DNA of 37,316 nucleotides from Chlamydiota bacterium (GTDB lineage: Bacteria; Chlamydiota; Chlamydiia; Chlamydiales; 2-12-FULL-49-11), in assembly GCA_947478685.1 (NCBI GenBank), contig CANJWO010000015.1, positions 1 to 37,316 on the forward strand, written 5' to 3'. Each line of letters opens with the position of its first letter. The stretch's first letter is position 1. A program made the translations under genes and the position numbers. The notes beneath the pieces are model-generated. The model ran no database searches and was not told the DNA's origin. It was given only the letters and a program-made list of their open reading frames with translations. This document shows, piece after piece, positions 17,046-25,240 of this stretch.

Positions 17046-18454
17046 TAAGGTCGTGCTAAAGGACTTCCATTAAAAGATGCCGTAACAGAAGATGCTGAAG
17101 GCGATACTTTTGCACTTCCTTTTACTGCTCGACTAGTAAGAACCCTCTCAGAAATCCCCCGAATCCTTGGGCTTGGACTCATACCTACCTTAGTCGTAGT
17201 TACAGCCTCAGAAGCAATTCGACGTGTCCTTGGACTTGCCTCCAAATGCATCCTTGCCGTAGTTCTTGCTGGGGGAGTTGGAGCCCCAGATCCACCATTA
17301 GCTACATTTAAAGTTACTTTAGTGCGAACATTTGGTAATGATAATGATACCCTTTCCATTAAAGGACTCACAGTTGATATAGGCGGACAAAACCTACTCA
17401 ACAAACTACATGTGACTTCAGAAGAGTTTGATGACCTTTTTAAAAAAGGATGGAGCGCTGGTGAAGCAAGGGGGGAACCATGGATGGGACCTCTACCAAT
17501 TCCCTTTGGCAATGTCATTTTAGCTAGCTCACTCTTCAGAGAAGGTCGAACACTCATAGATGATACACTTCCTTGAGCCTTCGGCTTTACAGCTCTCTTT
17601 TTTAATGATTTTTTTTCAAACTTATCTATTTGAGGCAGTTGAAGTGAAGAAATCCCGTCCTCAATGACCGGTAACCGAGGTGAGACTAATGGTGGTCCTA
17701 CGAAAAACAAGGCAGCAACATCATCAACTCTTACTACAGGCTCTTCTTCGCTAAACACATCATCAAACTCTGCAAATAACTCCTCTTTTTTCTCCTCAGA
17801 AATCCAACCTTTTTTTACCCAGGTTGTTACTATAGGACCCCAATATTCATCTCTAATTTTTAGAATAAACGGCTCTCCAATATGTTCTTCATAAAAGTCA
17901 TATTCATTTTCAACAGAGTAGATCTGAGCAAGCTCGGGAGTCGTTACCTCACGAAACAAAGGGGAGCATAGAGACCCGAATCCTTGAATCAATTCTTCAT
18001 AATCAATTTCAGTTATTCTACCCGCAGTTAGTTCTATTTGAGCAAATTCTACACATTTTTTAAACAATTGAAGTGGACGGTTAGTTTTGACAAAACCAAG
18101 ATAGCTAGTGAGATTCCATAAATCAACAGGGACATTTGCACCGTTAATTTTCACTGATTTTCTTTTAGCCCAATCACGAAATGAAGTGGCCCCCTCAAAT
18201 AATGGCACTCTGTTATTAAACTCACTTATCTGCGATTTCTTCTGAGCTAATCTTTGCGCTGTAATATTATCCCTATCCGCTATGACCGGCACATCCCGAA
18301 GAAACTCATCTCGACATGCCTGAGCCTTCCCCAAAACCCTTTTTAACTGCTTTGCTTCAGCAGAAGCCCTTTCGGCCTCTACTTCAGCAACAGGCATAGG
18401 GGGGAAGCTTTCAAGAAATCCGACTAAAGTTTCATGTTGTGTAAATGGTTCCAT
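17042..18454 (-). CDS. Unknown protein with basic Ser/Pro-rich tail, candidate effector
   Basis: I do not recognise this protein (470 aa). Residues 1-240 look globular and mostly helical, with Ala/Glu-rich coiled-coil character at about 20-75. From about 265 on, the sequence is low-complexity, basic and rich in Ser, Pro, Arg and Thr, with recurring short motifs such as SPR, GSPLA (twice) and SPSPRIRGIS. No signal peptide or membrane segment is present. Disordered basic Ser/Pro tails are common in secreted effectors and in nucleic-acid- or cytoskeleton-binding proteins; the choice cannot be made here. A GAGGG lies about 7 nt upstream of the ATG. Confidence 0.6.
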   Translation of the reverse strand: MEPFTQHETLVGFLESFPPMPVAEVEAERASAEAKQLKRVLGKAQACRDEFLRDVPVIADRDNITAQRLAQKKSQISEFNNRVPLFEGATSFRDWAKRKSVKINGANVPVDLWNLTSYLGFVKTNRPLQLFKKCVEFAQIELTAGRITEIDYEELIQGFGSLCSPLFREVTTPELAQIYSVENEYDFYEEHIGEPFILKIRDEYWGPIVTTWVKKGWISEEKKEELFAEFDDVFSEEEPVVRVDDVAALFFVGPPLVSPRLPVIEDGISSLQLPQIDKFEKKSLKKRAVKPKAQGSVSSMSVRPSLKSELAKMTLPKGIGRGPIHGSPLASPALHPFLKRSSNSSEVTCSLLSRFCPPISTVSPLMERVSLSLPNVRTKVTLNVANGGSGAPTPPARTTARMHLEASPRTRRIASEAVTTTKVGMSPSPRIRGISERVLTSRAVKGSAKVSPSASSVTASFNGSPLARPY

Positions 18455-18646
18455 AAATGACCCTCATTAGACATTAATGTATATATTAATTATACGCTAA
18501 TAATAGATAATTATCAATAATATACTTTAATTATACATGCAAATTAGATGGACTATATCAATTATAGTGAGTAAGAACATTAAGTAAGAGCTGCTGTCCT
18601 AGATAATATATTATTAAACCCCTCACCAACAGCAGTTTATGAACAC

Positions 18647-21382
18647 ATGTTTTTAAGCTTTCTCTTTCTTTCTCTACTTCCTGCCCTAATTCGCCTCTAT
18701 TCTAATCAAAAAAAAACCCATTTCTTAAAAGATTCAATTTTTGGACTGGGAGAAGACATATTTATTGGCTATCAACAAGTTATGATTTTACACCTCTTCG
18801 GTCCCTTCTTTATTATCCCAATAACTATCCTACAGCTTTATTACATAATTGATGCCTTTCTCTATCGCAAGATGGCTATTCGACTCAATTCTTCCCATTT
18901 TCAATTTCTTAAAACACCCCATCAATTTATTGATTCAGCCGTCGCAATGGGCGCTATAAAATGGATACCCATCTCGCTTTCAGTCATGCTTTCAAGCTAC
19001 ATTACTCTTAGACTAACCTTTTCCCCTCAGGACCCCTATATCCTCCTCCCCTCGCTTTTACTATGTTTTTGCTCTAAATGGGTCAGCGAAAAGGGTCATA
19101 ACTCCCTGTTTATATTAGAATATCGTCTTTTTTATCGATATTTTTTAGGGAATAGGGAGACAAGGCAAGATCTCCTTCCTGATGCACTCATCCCAAAGTC
19201 TGAAGAGTTTATAAAAGTCGATCCTCAAAAATACCCCTTTTTAAAAGTAACAAAAGGATTCAAAGGCCCCCTCCAATTTGAAATCAAAAAAGGGCGACCC
19301 AGGAACATCATCTTTATCTTTCTTGAATCATTTAGAGGGGCCAATGTAGGCGCCCTTGGAGCAAAAATAGGGGTTACCCCCCATTTTGATGCTCTTTCTA
19401 AAAAAGGAGTCATATTTAATCAATTCTATACGAATGGGACTAACACCTATAATGCTCTATTTGCAAGCCTTACAGGGGTGCCTCAAATTTTCAACAATCC
19501 TGACAGAGGTTGGCATCACAACTTTAGCCCGAGAAACCTAGTAGACATGCCCCTGATTACAATTCCCTCTCTATTAAAGGAAGCGGGCTATTATAACCTT
19601 TTCATCGATAGTAGCCTTCTCCCGTTAGAAAATCGCGGTCTAGTTCTCGAAAAATTTGGATTTGATGAGGCTATTGGAAAAGAGGAGCTCCCCCATCTAA
19701 CTAAGGATAATTCTTCGACAAGTTGGGGAATTCATGATGAACACCTCTTTGCTTTTAGCGCAGCCAAGATAGCTGAAAAAAATGACAAACCTCTTTTCAC
19801 CTCAATTTTTACAATTTCAAACCACCACCCATGGAGAGTGCCTCCTAATTATAACCTTAATCAATTTAAAGAGATTATCGATCCTATTTATAGGAATTTC
19901 CTTCAAACGATGCACTACACCGATCATTGCTTGAATAGATTCATAGCTGATCTTGAGAAAAGAGATCTACTCTCTGACTCCCTCCTTTTCATTTTTGGCG
20001 ATCATGGTGTGAGTATGCAGGAAAGACAAAGAACCCTCCATGAAGAGGGAATTCATGTCCCCTTATTAATATATGGCGAAGGAAAGATCCTTGAACCGAA
20101 AATCATAAGTGATATTGGAAGTCAGATAGATCTCCTTCCCACACTTATGGATTTACTTGATATCAAAGGACTCAATCATTCAATAGGGACAAGTCTACTT
20201 AGAAAAAACGATAACCGAACCCTTTTTTTTAATGAACCTCCCTGTCTAGGAAACGGATTTGCATTGAGAGTCAATAACGACAAACTAATTATTGATAATT
20301 CTAAACCGCTTCTCTTCGATCTTTCGAAAGACAAAAATGAGCTCTCTCCTATTAATAATTCTGAAAAAATTAAATGTTACGAGACCATCGCAAAAAACAT
20401 CGCCTCATCAATCTCATCGGTATTTAGAGACAATAAATTTACTTATGAAAAAGGGAAAAAACTTGTCTTTTATCACAAGCAAGATCGGTTTGATGATATT
20501 GAGAAATTGGGTCCAATATTAAAATCGTTCCAAGGTCAAAACTCTCTCATCTCCGATAATGACTTGAAGAAACTAGTCAAAAATTGCCCCGGGCTAGAAG
20601 TCCTAAATCTATCTCACACTCCTCTTGTGTCTGACTTGGGTTTTAAAGAGATTTCAGATAACCTCCCTATGTTAAAATCGCTCAATCTAAGTTACAACTC
20701 AGAAATTACCGGAAACTTTTTAACAACAACCACAGATTGGATTTTGGGAGACTTTACGGGCTGTAATCACATCACCGATGATGGACTAAAGAATATTACA
20801 AAGTTATCACCCAAATTAAAAAAACTTTTTCTATCTTGCACCTCACTAACTGATGATGGCATCCGAGCAGCTACTCTTAATTTACCCCATCTTAGAGCCC
20901 TTAGCCTCTCTACCTGCGAAAAGCTTACCGAACTCTCTATAAGTAAATTCAAGAATTCCAGCCTCAACCACCTTACTCTCAATAATGCTCTCCAATTTAC
21001 AGATGAATGCTTTACCCTCTTAAAAAACCATCCCCTCTACTCCCTTGCATTCACAAACGCTCCTCATATTTCGGGCAAAGGGCTTCTCTCGATCTCCCAC
21101 CTATCGATAGAAGAGTTAATCCTTAAAAATCTAAATCTGACCGATACCGCCCTCCCCGCCCTAAAAAAGTTCCCCCTAAAACATCTCATCCTCTCCCCCT
21201 GCCTAAACTTTAGTAAAGAAGCGCTCAAAGAACTAATTGATCTCAATTTAGAACTCCTTGTCTTAAAAAAGTGCGACCCCTCCCTAAAAGGCTATCTATC
21301 AGAGCTCTCAAGCTCCCGAAAATCCAAAAACCAGCTTTACATCTCATTCGACGGCACCCCCGATTTTTTGGATGCATCATAA
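18647..21382 (+). CDS. LtaS/OpgB-like sulfatase-fold membrane enzyme fused to leucine-rich repeats
   Basis: A 911-aa fusion. Residues 1-150 hold about four membrane helices. Residues 218 to about 520 form an alkaline-phosphatase-superfamily domain of the lipoteichoic-acid synthase / phosphoglycerol transferase type: NIIFIFLESFRG with metal ligand Glu227, NTYNALFASLTGVP with probable nucleophile Thr267, the YTDHCLNRFIADLEKRDL helix, FIFGDHG and HEEGIHVPLLIYG with metal-binding Asp and His. From about 560 to 890 come AMN1/LRR_CC-type repeats (LEVLNLSHTPLVSDLGFKEI, LKKLFLSCTSLTDDGI), as in eukaryotic F-box LRR proteins. The enzyme half predicts transfer of a phospho-alcohol head group outside the membrane; the LRR half predicts protein binding. 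I know of no standard family with this architecture. Confidence 0.8.
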   Translation: MFLSFLFLSLLPALIRLYSNQKKTHFLKDSIFGLGEDIFIGYQQVMILHLFGPFFIIPITILQLYYIIDAFLYRKMAIRLNSSHFQFLKTPHQFIDSAVAMGAIKWIPISLSVMLSSYITLRLTFSPQDPYILLPSLLLCFCSKWVSEKGHNSLFILEYRLFYRYFLGNRETRQDLLPDALIPKSEEFIKVDPQKYPFLKVTKGFKGPLQFEIKKGRPRNIIFIFLESFRGANVGALGAKIGVTPHFDALSKKGVIFNQFYTNGTNTYNALFASLTGVPQIFNNPDRGWHHNFSPRNLVDMPLITIPSLLKEAGYYNLFIDSSLLPLENRGLVLEKFGFDEAIGKEELPHLTKDNSSTSWGIHDEHLFAFSAAKIAEKNDKPLFTSIFTISNHHPWRVPPNYNLNQFKEIIDPIYRNFLQTMHYTDHCLNRFIADLEKRDLLSDSLLFIFGDHGVSMQERQRTLHEEGIHVPLLIYGEGKILEPKIISDIGSQIDLLPTLMDLLDIKGLNHSIGTSLLRKNDNRTLFFNEPPCLGNGFALRVNNDKLIIDNSKPLLFDLSKDKNELSPINNSEKIKCYETIAKNIASSISSVFRDNKFTYEKGKKLVFYHKQDRFDDIEKLGPILKSFQGQNSLISDNDLKKLVKNCPGLEVLNLSHTPLVSDLGFKEISDNLPMLKSLNLSYNSEITGNFLTTTTDWILGDFTGCNHITDDGLKNITKLSPKLKKLFLSCTSLTDDGIRAATLNLPHLRALSLSTCEKLTELSISKFKNSSLNHLTLNNALQFTDECFTLLKNHPLYSLAFTNAPHISGKGLLSISHLSIEELILKNLNLTDTALPALKKFPLKHLILSPCLNFSKEALKELIDLNLELLVLKKCDPSLKGYLSELSSSRKSKNQLYISFDGTPDFLDAS

Positions 21383-21387
21383 AATTA

Positions 21388-22512
21388 ATGGTGATATCAT
21401 TTTTTACCATGAACGTTTATTCGAAAAAAATTATTCAATTTATAACTGAGATCAAAGCTGCTATCAAAGAGATCCTATCGAATGAAGTAGGACTTAAAGT
21501 TAGAGGAGAAAGATTTTATACCAAAGGCGAATGGAGCTCTTATCCAATAAGTATTGTTATTTATAACACTCAAAAAACGCTTGGCTATTTTAATTCTGAA
21601 TTTTATGAACTTGGCTTTCATGAATCTCTGATGCATATGAATAAATTAGTATTGCGCAATGTGATTAGACATGAATTGGCGCACTATATTGCTTGTATAA
21701 ATTATGGTAACCTAACAACTCCTCACGGATCGGAATTTCGGGCCACTTGCGAAAAGTTTGGTTGGGGCAAGGAAATTTATGAGGCAAGCACCTGCTTAGA
21801 TAATCTTAATCAAGGATCCCTTATAAACGAGAGTCCTGTTTTAAGAAAAATTCAGAAACTGATGGCTCTTAGTACAAGCAGCAGCAAACATGAAGCTGAG
21901 CAAGCAATGATTAAGTCTCGAGAGCTCCTTTTAAAGCATAATATTGACTCGACATACATTCAAGATGATGAAGCTGAAAAAATGTTTCTCAAAAGAATAC
22001 TCAAACAAAAAAAGAAAAGCGCAAAAATGTCCTCAATAGGACGGATATTAGAGACTTTCTTTGTGACCGTTGTCTATAATCGGGGAACAGATTTTGTCTA
22101 TCTCGAAATTCTAGGGGATGCAATCAACATAGAAATTGCGAACTATGTAGCAATGATTCTCGACTCAGAACTTGATAAACTGTGGCTTCAAGCTCAAACA
22201 GAGGCAGGTTTACGAGGCCTAACCGCAAAAAATTCCTTTTTTCAGGGCTTAGCAAAAGGTTACTGCAACAAGATCGGCGCCCTTAAAAAAGAATATAAGA
22301 ATGACACTATAAACGCTTTAATGATAATCGAAAAGAAACTAATACTGGCCAAAGAAATTGTCTATCCTCGGCTTACTCAATCAAGAAGTAGCGGAGGATA
22401 TTGTCCAACATCTGATGCAGTTGGGCAGCAGATGGGGAAAAACATGAACATTAATCCAGCAGTTAGCAGTTCATCAACATGTGGTGATCGGAACAGTCTG
22501 ACCCATCAATGA
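21388..22512 (+). CDS. SprT-like zinc-protease domain plus DUF2786 protein
   Basis: Residues about 15-150 resemble a SprT-like domain, with the zinc motif HELAH (95-99 from this start) and a downstream HGSEFRATCEKFGW carrying the likely third His. Next comes DUF2786 (VLRKIQKLMALSTSSSKHEAEQAMIKSRELLLKHNID). The rest is helical, ending in a Ser-rich tail. SprT/Spartan proteins cleave DNA-protein crosslinks in eukaryotes; the bacterial role is unclear. ATG 21388 follows the previous stop by 5 nt, allowing re-initiation; ATG 21409 is an equally possible start. Neither has a clear Shine-Dalgarno. The last 50 nt overlap the converging EEP gene. Confidence 0.75.
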   Translation: MVISFFTMNVYSKKIIQFITEIKAAIKEILSNEVGLKVRGERFYTKGEWSSYPISIVIYNTQKTLGYFNSEFYELGFHESLMHMNKLVLRNVIRHELAHYIACINYGNLTTPHGSEFRATCEKFGWGKEIYEASTCLDNLNQGSLINESPVLRKIQKLMALSTSSSKHEAEQAMIKSRELLLKHNIDSTYIQDDEAEKMFLKRILKQKKKSAKMSSIGRILETFFVTVVYNRGTDFVYLEILGDAINIEIANYVAMILDSELDKLWLQAQTEAGLRGLTAKNSFFQGLAKGYCNKIGALKKEYKNDTINALMIIEKKLILAKEIVYPRLTQSRSSGGYCPTSDAVGQQMGKNMNINPAVSSSSTCGDRNSLTHQ

Positions 22513-23395
22513 AATCCGAGTTTATTCTGGTGCCGCTCTTTGCCAAGATATAATCGATTGATAATCCATCAGTTGTAGTATCTTCACATCTAAAGCCATC
22601 ATAAAATTTCCCAGCAAGACCACTTTCTTGAAATTCTGTTCCACGCTCAACATTCAAATCGCCCATCAAAACATCTATTTCGTGCTTCAAAATTTCTCCC
22701 ACCTGTCTTTTTCGCATAACAATATCAGGCGCCTCATTACCCGGTTCTAAATGAGTGGTCCCAATCTTCATTGATCCTGTTTGAAAAGTAAAAAGAGCCC
22801 TCTTCATTCTTGCTGCTAAAGGAATAAGAATTACCTGAGGATTTTGAATCCGAAGTTTAGATACGACAAAAAGACCACTATCCAAAGTGAGCCATGGATC
22901 AGGATTAATCCTCTCAATACCAAATCTATAAACTTTTTCTAATTCTCTAAAAAGCAGCCTAGCTGCAGGGGGGGAGACTTCTTGCAAGCAGACTACATCT
23001 GCCCCTGATTCAATAATTTTTTTGGCTACTCGAGCAATTCGCGTTGATACAAGATCTTGCCCTCCAAATTTAATCCCCAAACCACCGAAAAGCATACAAA
23101 CATTAAAAGTAGCAATCTTTGCTGGCTCACCCTCTTTTATAGGGGCACTCCCCTCTAATCTAGTAAAAGAGACGTTACTACATCTCTGTTTCAATGAGTC
23201 TAAAACTCCAGCTATACCAAACAAAGCGACGCTCAGAGGACTTGTTATAAAATAGAAGAATGTACTTACAACAAATTGAATTTTTTCAAACAAATCTCTT
23301 TTTGAGGGAATCTTAGAACAAAAAAGTTCTAAACCCCTCTCCATCGTCCGATCAAACGGATCTCTTAAATAGAAAATAACCCCATTCATAGCCAT
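22463..23395 (-). CDS. Endonuclease/exonuclease/phosphatase (EEP)-family protein, membrane-anchored
   Basis: All EEP (DNase I-like) catalytic landmarks are present: ATFNVCM (Asn), VVCLQEV (metal Glu), LDSGLFVVSK, GTTHLEPG (His), VLMGDLNV (Asp and Asn), IDYILA, and SDHHML (catalytic Asp-His). The fold cleaves phosphodiesters in DNA, inositol phosphates or sphingomyelin, and the substrate cannot be told. Residues about 38-65 (IQFVVSTFFYFITSPLSVALFGIAGVLDSL) form a hydrophobic stretch ahead of the domain, suggesting a membrane anchor or translocation signal; sphingomyelinase-like effectors are one possibility. ATG 23395 is preferred over the adjacent TTG at 23398. The gene starts only 30 bp from the divergent EamA gene and overlaps the converging SprT-like gene by 50 nt. 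Confidence 0.82.
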   Translation of the reverse strand: MAMNGVIFYLRDPFDRTMERGLELFCSKIPSKRDLFEKIQFVVSTFFYFITSPLSVALFGIAGVLDSLKQRCSNVSFTRLEGSAPIKEGEPAKIATFNVCMLFGGLGIKFGGQDLVSTRIARVAKKIIESGADVVCLQEVSPPAARLLFRELEKVYRFGIERINPDPWLTLDSGLFVVSKLRIQNPQVILIPLAARMKRALFTFQTGSMKIGTTHLEPGNEAPDIVMRKRQVGEILKHEIDVLMGDLNVERGTEFQESGLAGKFYDGFRCEDTTTDGLSIDYILAKSGTRINSDFIDGSDCSDHHMLMNC

Positions 23396-23425
23396 CAATT
23401 CTACTTTAGGCTATCATAATTTTAT

Positions 23426-24379
23426 ATGACTAAAAAAAATATGTATAAGGGCATTGCCTTTGCCCTAGGGGCCTGTTTTGTCTGGGGCCTGATTTTTATT
23501 GTCCCCTACTTCTTGCCTGAATACTCTTCGATTGAAATAGTGATTGGCCGTTATCTCTTTTATGGATCAGCCTCTTGCCTAATGTTTTTAAAAGCTAAGT
23601 GTCATGGAGGCTGCAAATATCCAAGGGCAATATGGCTAAAAGCGCTCTATTTTTGTCTAATTGCTACAATTGGTTACTATACATTTCTTGTTCTCGCCGT
23701 CCGTTATTCATCCCCTGATATTTGCGCTCTGATCTTGGGCATCAGCCCAATAGCCATTGCTTTTTATGGCAACTGGAAGCAGCGAGAGACTACTTTTAGA
23801 AGCTTAATCGTCCCCTCTCTCCTCATCTTGGTTGGTCTAATTATCTTGAACATCTCTGATTTTTTAAATAGCCCTTCTCCTATTTCATATTCATTAGGAC
23901 TTTTATTTAGCTTTATGGCACTTGCTGCTTGGAGCTGGTACGTCGTTGCAAACTCGAAATTTTTAAAACAGCATTCAGAAGTTTATTCTAGTGATTGGGC
24001 CACACTAGTCGGCGTCTCATCACTATTTTGGGCATTTGTACTCATACTCATCTTAGCCCCCTTCTTTGAGACGCCTATAGAAATGACCAAATATTTTACC
24101 CCTAAATTCCTTATAGGAAGCGCCACTCTCGGATTAATCTGTTCCTGGATTGGAGCATTTTTATGGAACAGAGCAAGCCTCTATCTACCTGTCTCTCTTG
24201 CCGGCCAACTCACCATTTTTGAGACCATCTTCGGAGTCCTCTACTTCTACCTCTTCACACAAAGTCTCCCATCCCCAATCGAAGTTATCGGCATAATAGT
24301 CCTCCTATCCGCCATCGTATACGGCATCCGCAAGTTCGCTAGAAAAAAAGCCTTCGTCGACGAAATCTCCCCCCACTAA
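23426..24379 (+). CDS. EamA-family (DMT superfamily) transporter
   Basis: 317 aa with about ten hydrophobic helices in two EamA halves. The first starts GIAFALGACFVWGLIFIVPYF, the second LGLLFSFMALAAWSWYVV, each with the small-residue/Trp pattern of drug/metabolite transporters. The end is basic (RKFARKKAF), as expected on the cytoplasmic side. Substrates of this family include amino acids and SAM; here the substrate is unknown. Only 30 bp separate its ATG from the divergent EEP start, and no Shine-Dalgarno is visible. Confidence 0.87.
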   Translation: MTKKNMYKGIAFALGACFVWGLIFIVPYFLPEYSSIEIVIGRYLFYGSASCLMFLKAKCHGGCKYPRAIWLKALYFCLIATIGYYTFLVLAVRYSSPDICALILGISPIAIAFYGNWKQRETTFRSLIVPSLLILVGLIILNISDFLNSPSPISYSLGLLFSFMALAAWSWYVVANSKFLKQHSEVYSSDWATLVGVSSLFWAFVLILILAPFFETPIEMTKYFTPKFLIGSATLGLICSWIGAFLWNRASLYLPVSLAGQLTIFETIFGVLYFYLFTQSLPSPIEVIGIIVLLSAIVYGIRKFARKKAFVDEISPH

Positions 24380-24404
24380 TTTAACTAAAAAAAATTTTTA
24401 CCAC

Positions 24405-24478
24405 AGAGAGCACAGAGGACACAGAGGCGCTACGCGCAAAGAATTTGTTATTTTCTCTCTGTGTCCTCTGTGATCTCT
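24405..24478. repeat. Long palindromic intergenic repeat (cacagag type), likely bidirectional terminator
   Basis: A 16-bp perfect inverted repeat, cacagaggacacagag (24411-24426) with ctctgtgtcctctgtg (24457-24472), extends to 22 bp with one mismatch (24405-24426 / 24457-24478). The loop is 30 nt and contains GCGCTACGCGC. It sits between the converging EamA and TrmH genes. Sequences of this 'accacagaggacacagagg' type are dispersed in many unrelated bacterial genomes, so this is probably a repetitive element that also folds as a terminator. Confidence 0.75.
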
Positions 24479-24514
24479 AGAGAGCTTAGCGAACGGGTGG
24501 TTAAAATATTTTTC

Positions 24515-25240
24515 TTATTTATTTTTCACTTGCATGAGATGAGTGTAGAGGATGATGCCAGAGGCGACTGCGACGTTGAGGCTATCAATGATAGGATCGA
24601 TAGGGATTTTTACTTTGTAAGTGCATGCATCAAGGACATCTTTATCAATTCCTGTCCCCTCTCTACCAAACACAAAATAAGGCTCTTTGGGAATAGTGAG
24701 CTGATCAAGAGATAGTGCCTCATTACTTAAATAGGTTGCGATCCCATTTTTCTTTTTAAGTAATTCCGGCAGATTAGAAGTAATATGAACTTTCATCTGA
24801 AAAAGGGCCCCGCGGGAGACCTTAATTGAACGGCGCAAATAGGGCGGTGAAGAGTGCTGATCGACAATCAAATTGCGAACACCAAAAGCTACAGCGTTCC
24901 TTACAATGGCTCCCACATTTTCTGCATTGCAGACACCATTTAAGACAACAGCAGCCCCCGTCATCTTTGCAATAGAGACGCTTTGCGGCTTAACTCCAAG
25001 TGCCATAATTCCCTGATGCATCTCATATCCAGTGATCTTTTTCATCTCTTCCCTAGAACCAAGTTGCACCTTAACATGGGATGGAATAGAGATTTTTGCC
25101 ACATAGTGCTCCTCCATTAAAAGGGAGACAACCTCTATCTCACTCTTAAAAAGCGACTTAACAACCTCTTCTCCCTCAGCAATAAAATAGGGATCTATAT
25201 CGCGCAACCCCTCAAAAAGGGAAAGATCATCTTTTCTCAT
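24515..25240 (-). CDS. TrmH/SpoU-family RNA 2'-O-methyltransferase
   Basis: SPOUT-fold enzyme that methylates ribose 2'-OH in tRNA or rRNA using SAM. The three SpoU motifs are visible: NAENVGAIVRNAVAFGV (motif 1, with catalytic-type Asn and Arg), FGREGTGI (motif 2) and IPIDPIIDSLNVAVASGIILY (motif 3, the trefoil knot). Motif 3 has Asp-Pro-Ile-Ile-Asp where most have xGxxE, a small variation. The N-terminal 90 residues form an L30e-like substrate-binding region. A GGAG lies 6 nt before the ATG, inside the end of the upstream MFS gene; the 14-nt overlap shows the two form one operon. The exact RNA target is not predictable. Confidence 0.9.
   Translation of the reverse strand: MRKDDLSLFEGLRDIDPYFIAEGEEVVKSLFKSEIEVVSLLMEEHYVAKISIPSHVKVQLGSREEMKKITGYEMHQGIMALGVKPQSVSIAKMTGAAVVLNGVCNAENVGAIVRNAVAFGVRNLIVDQHSSPPYLRRSIKVSRGALFQMKVHITSNLPELLKKKNGIATYLSNEALSLDQLTIPKEPYFVFGREGTGIDKDVLDACTYKVKIPIDPIIDSLNVAVASGIILYTHLMQVKNK

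Noticed and set aside
18591..18635. CTGCTGT/ACAGCAG inverted repeat before the LtaS-LRR gene as a riboswitch or attenuator
   Set aside because: Only 7 bp with a 31-nt loop in very AT-rich DNA (spacer 18455-18646); no T-run or known riboswitch core. The spacer holds nothing else I can support.
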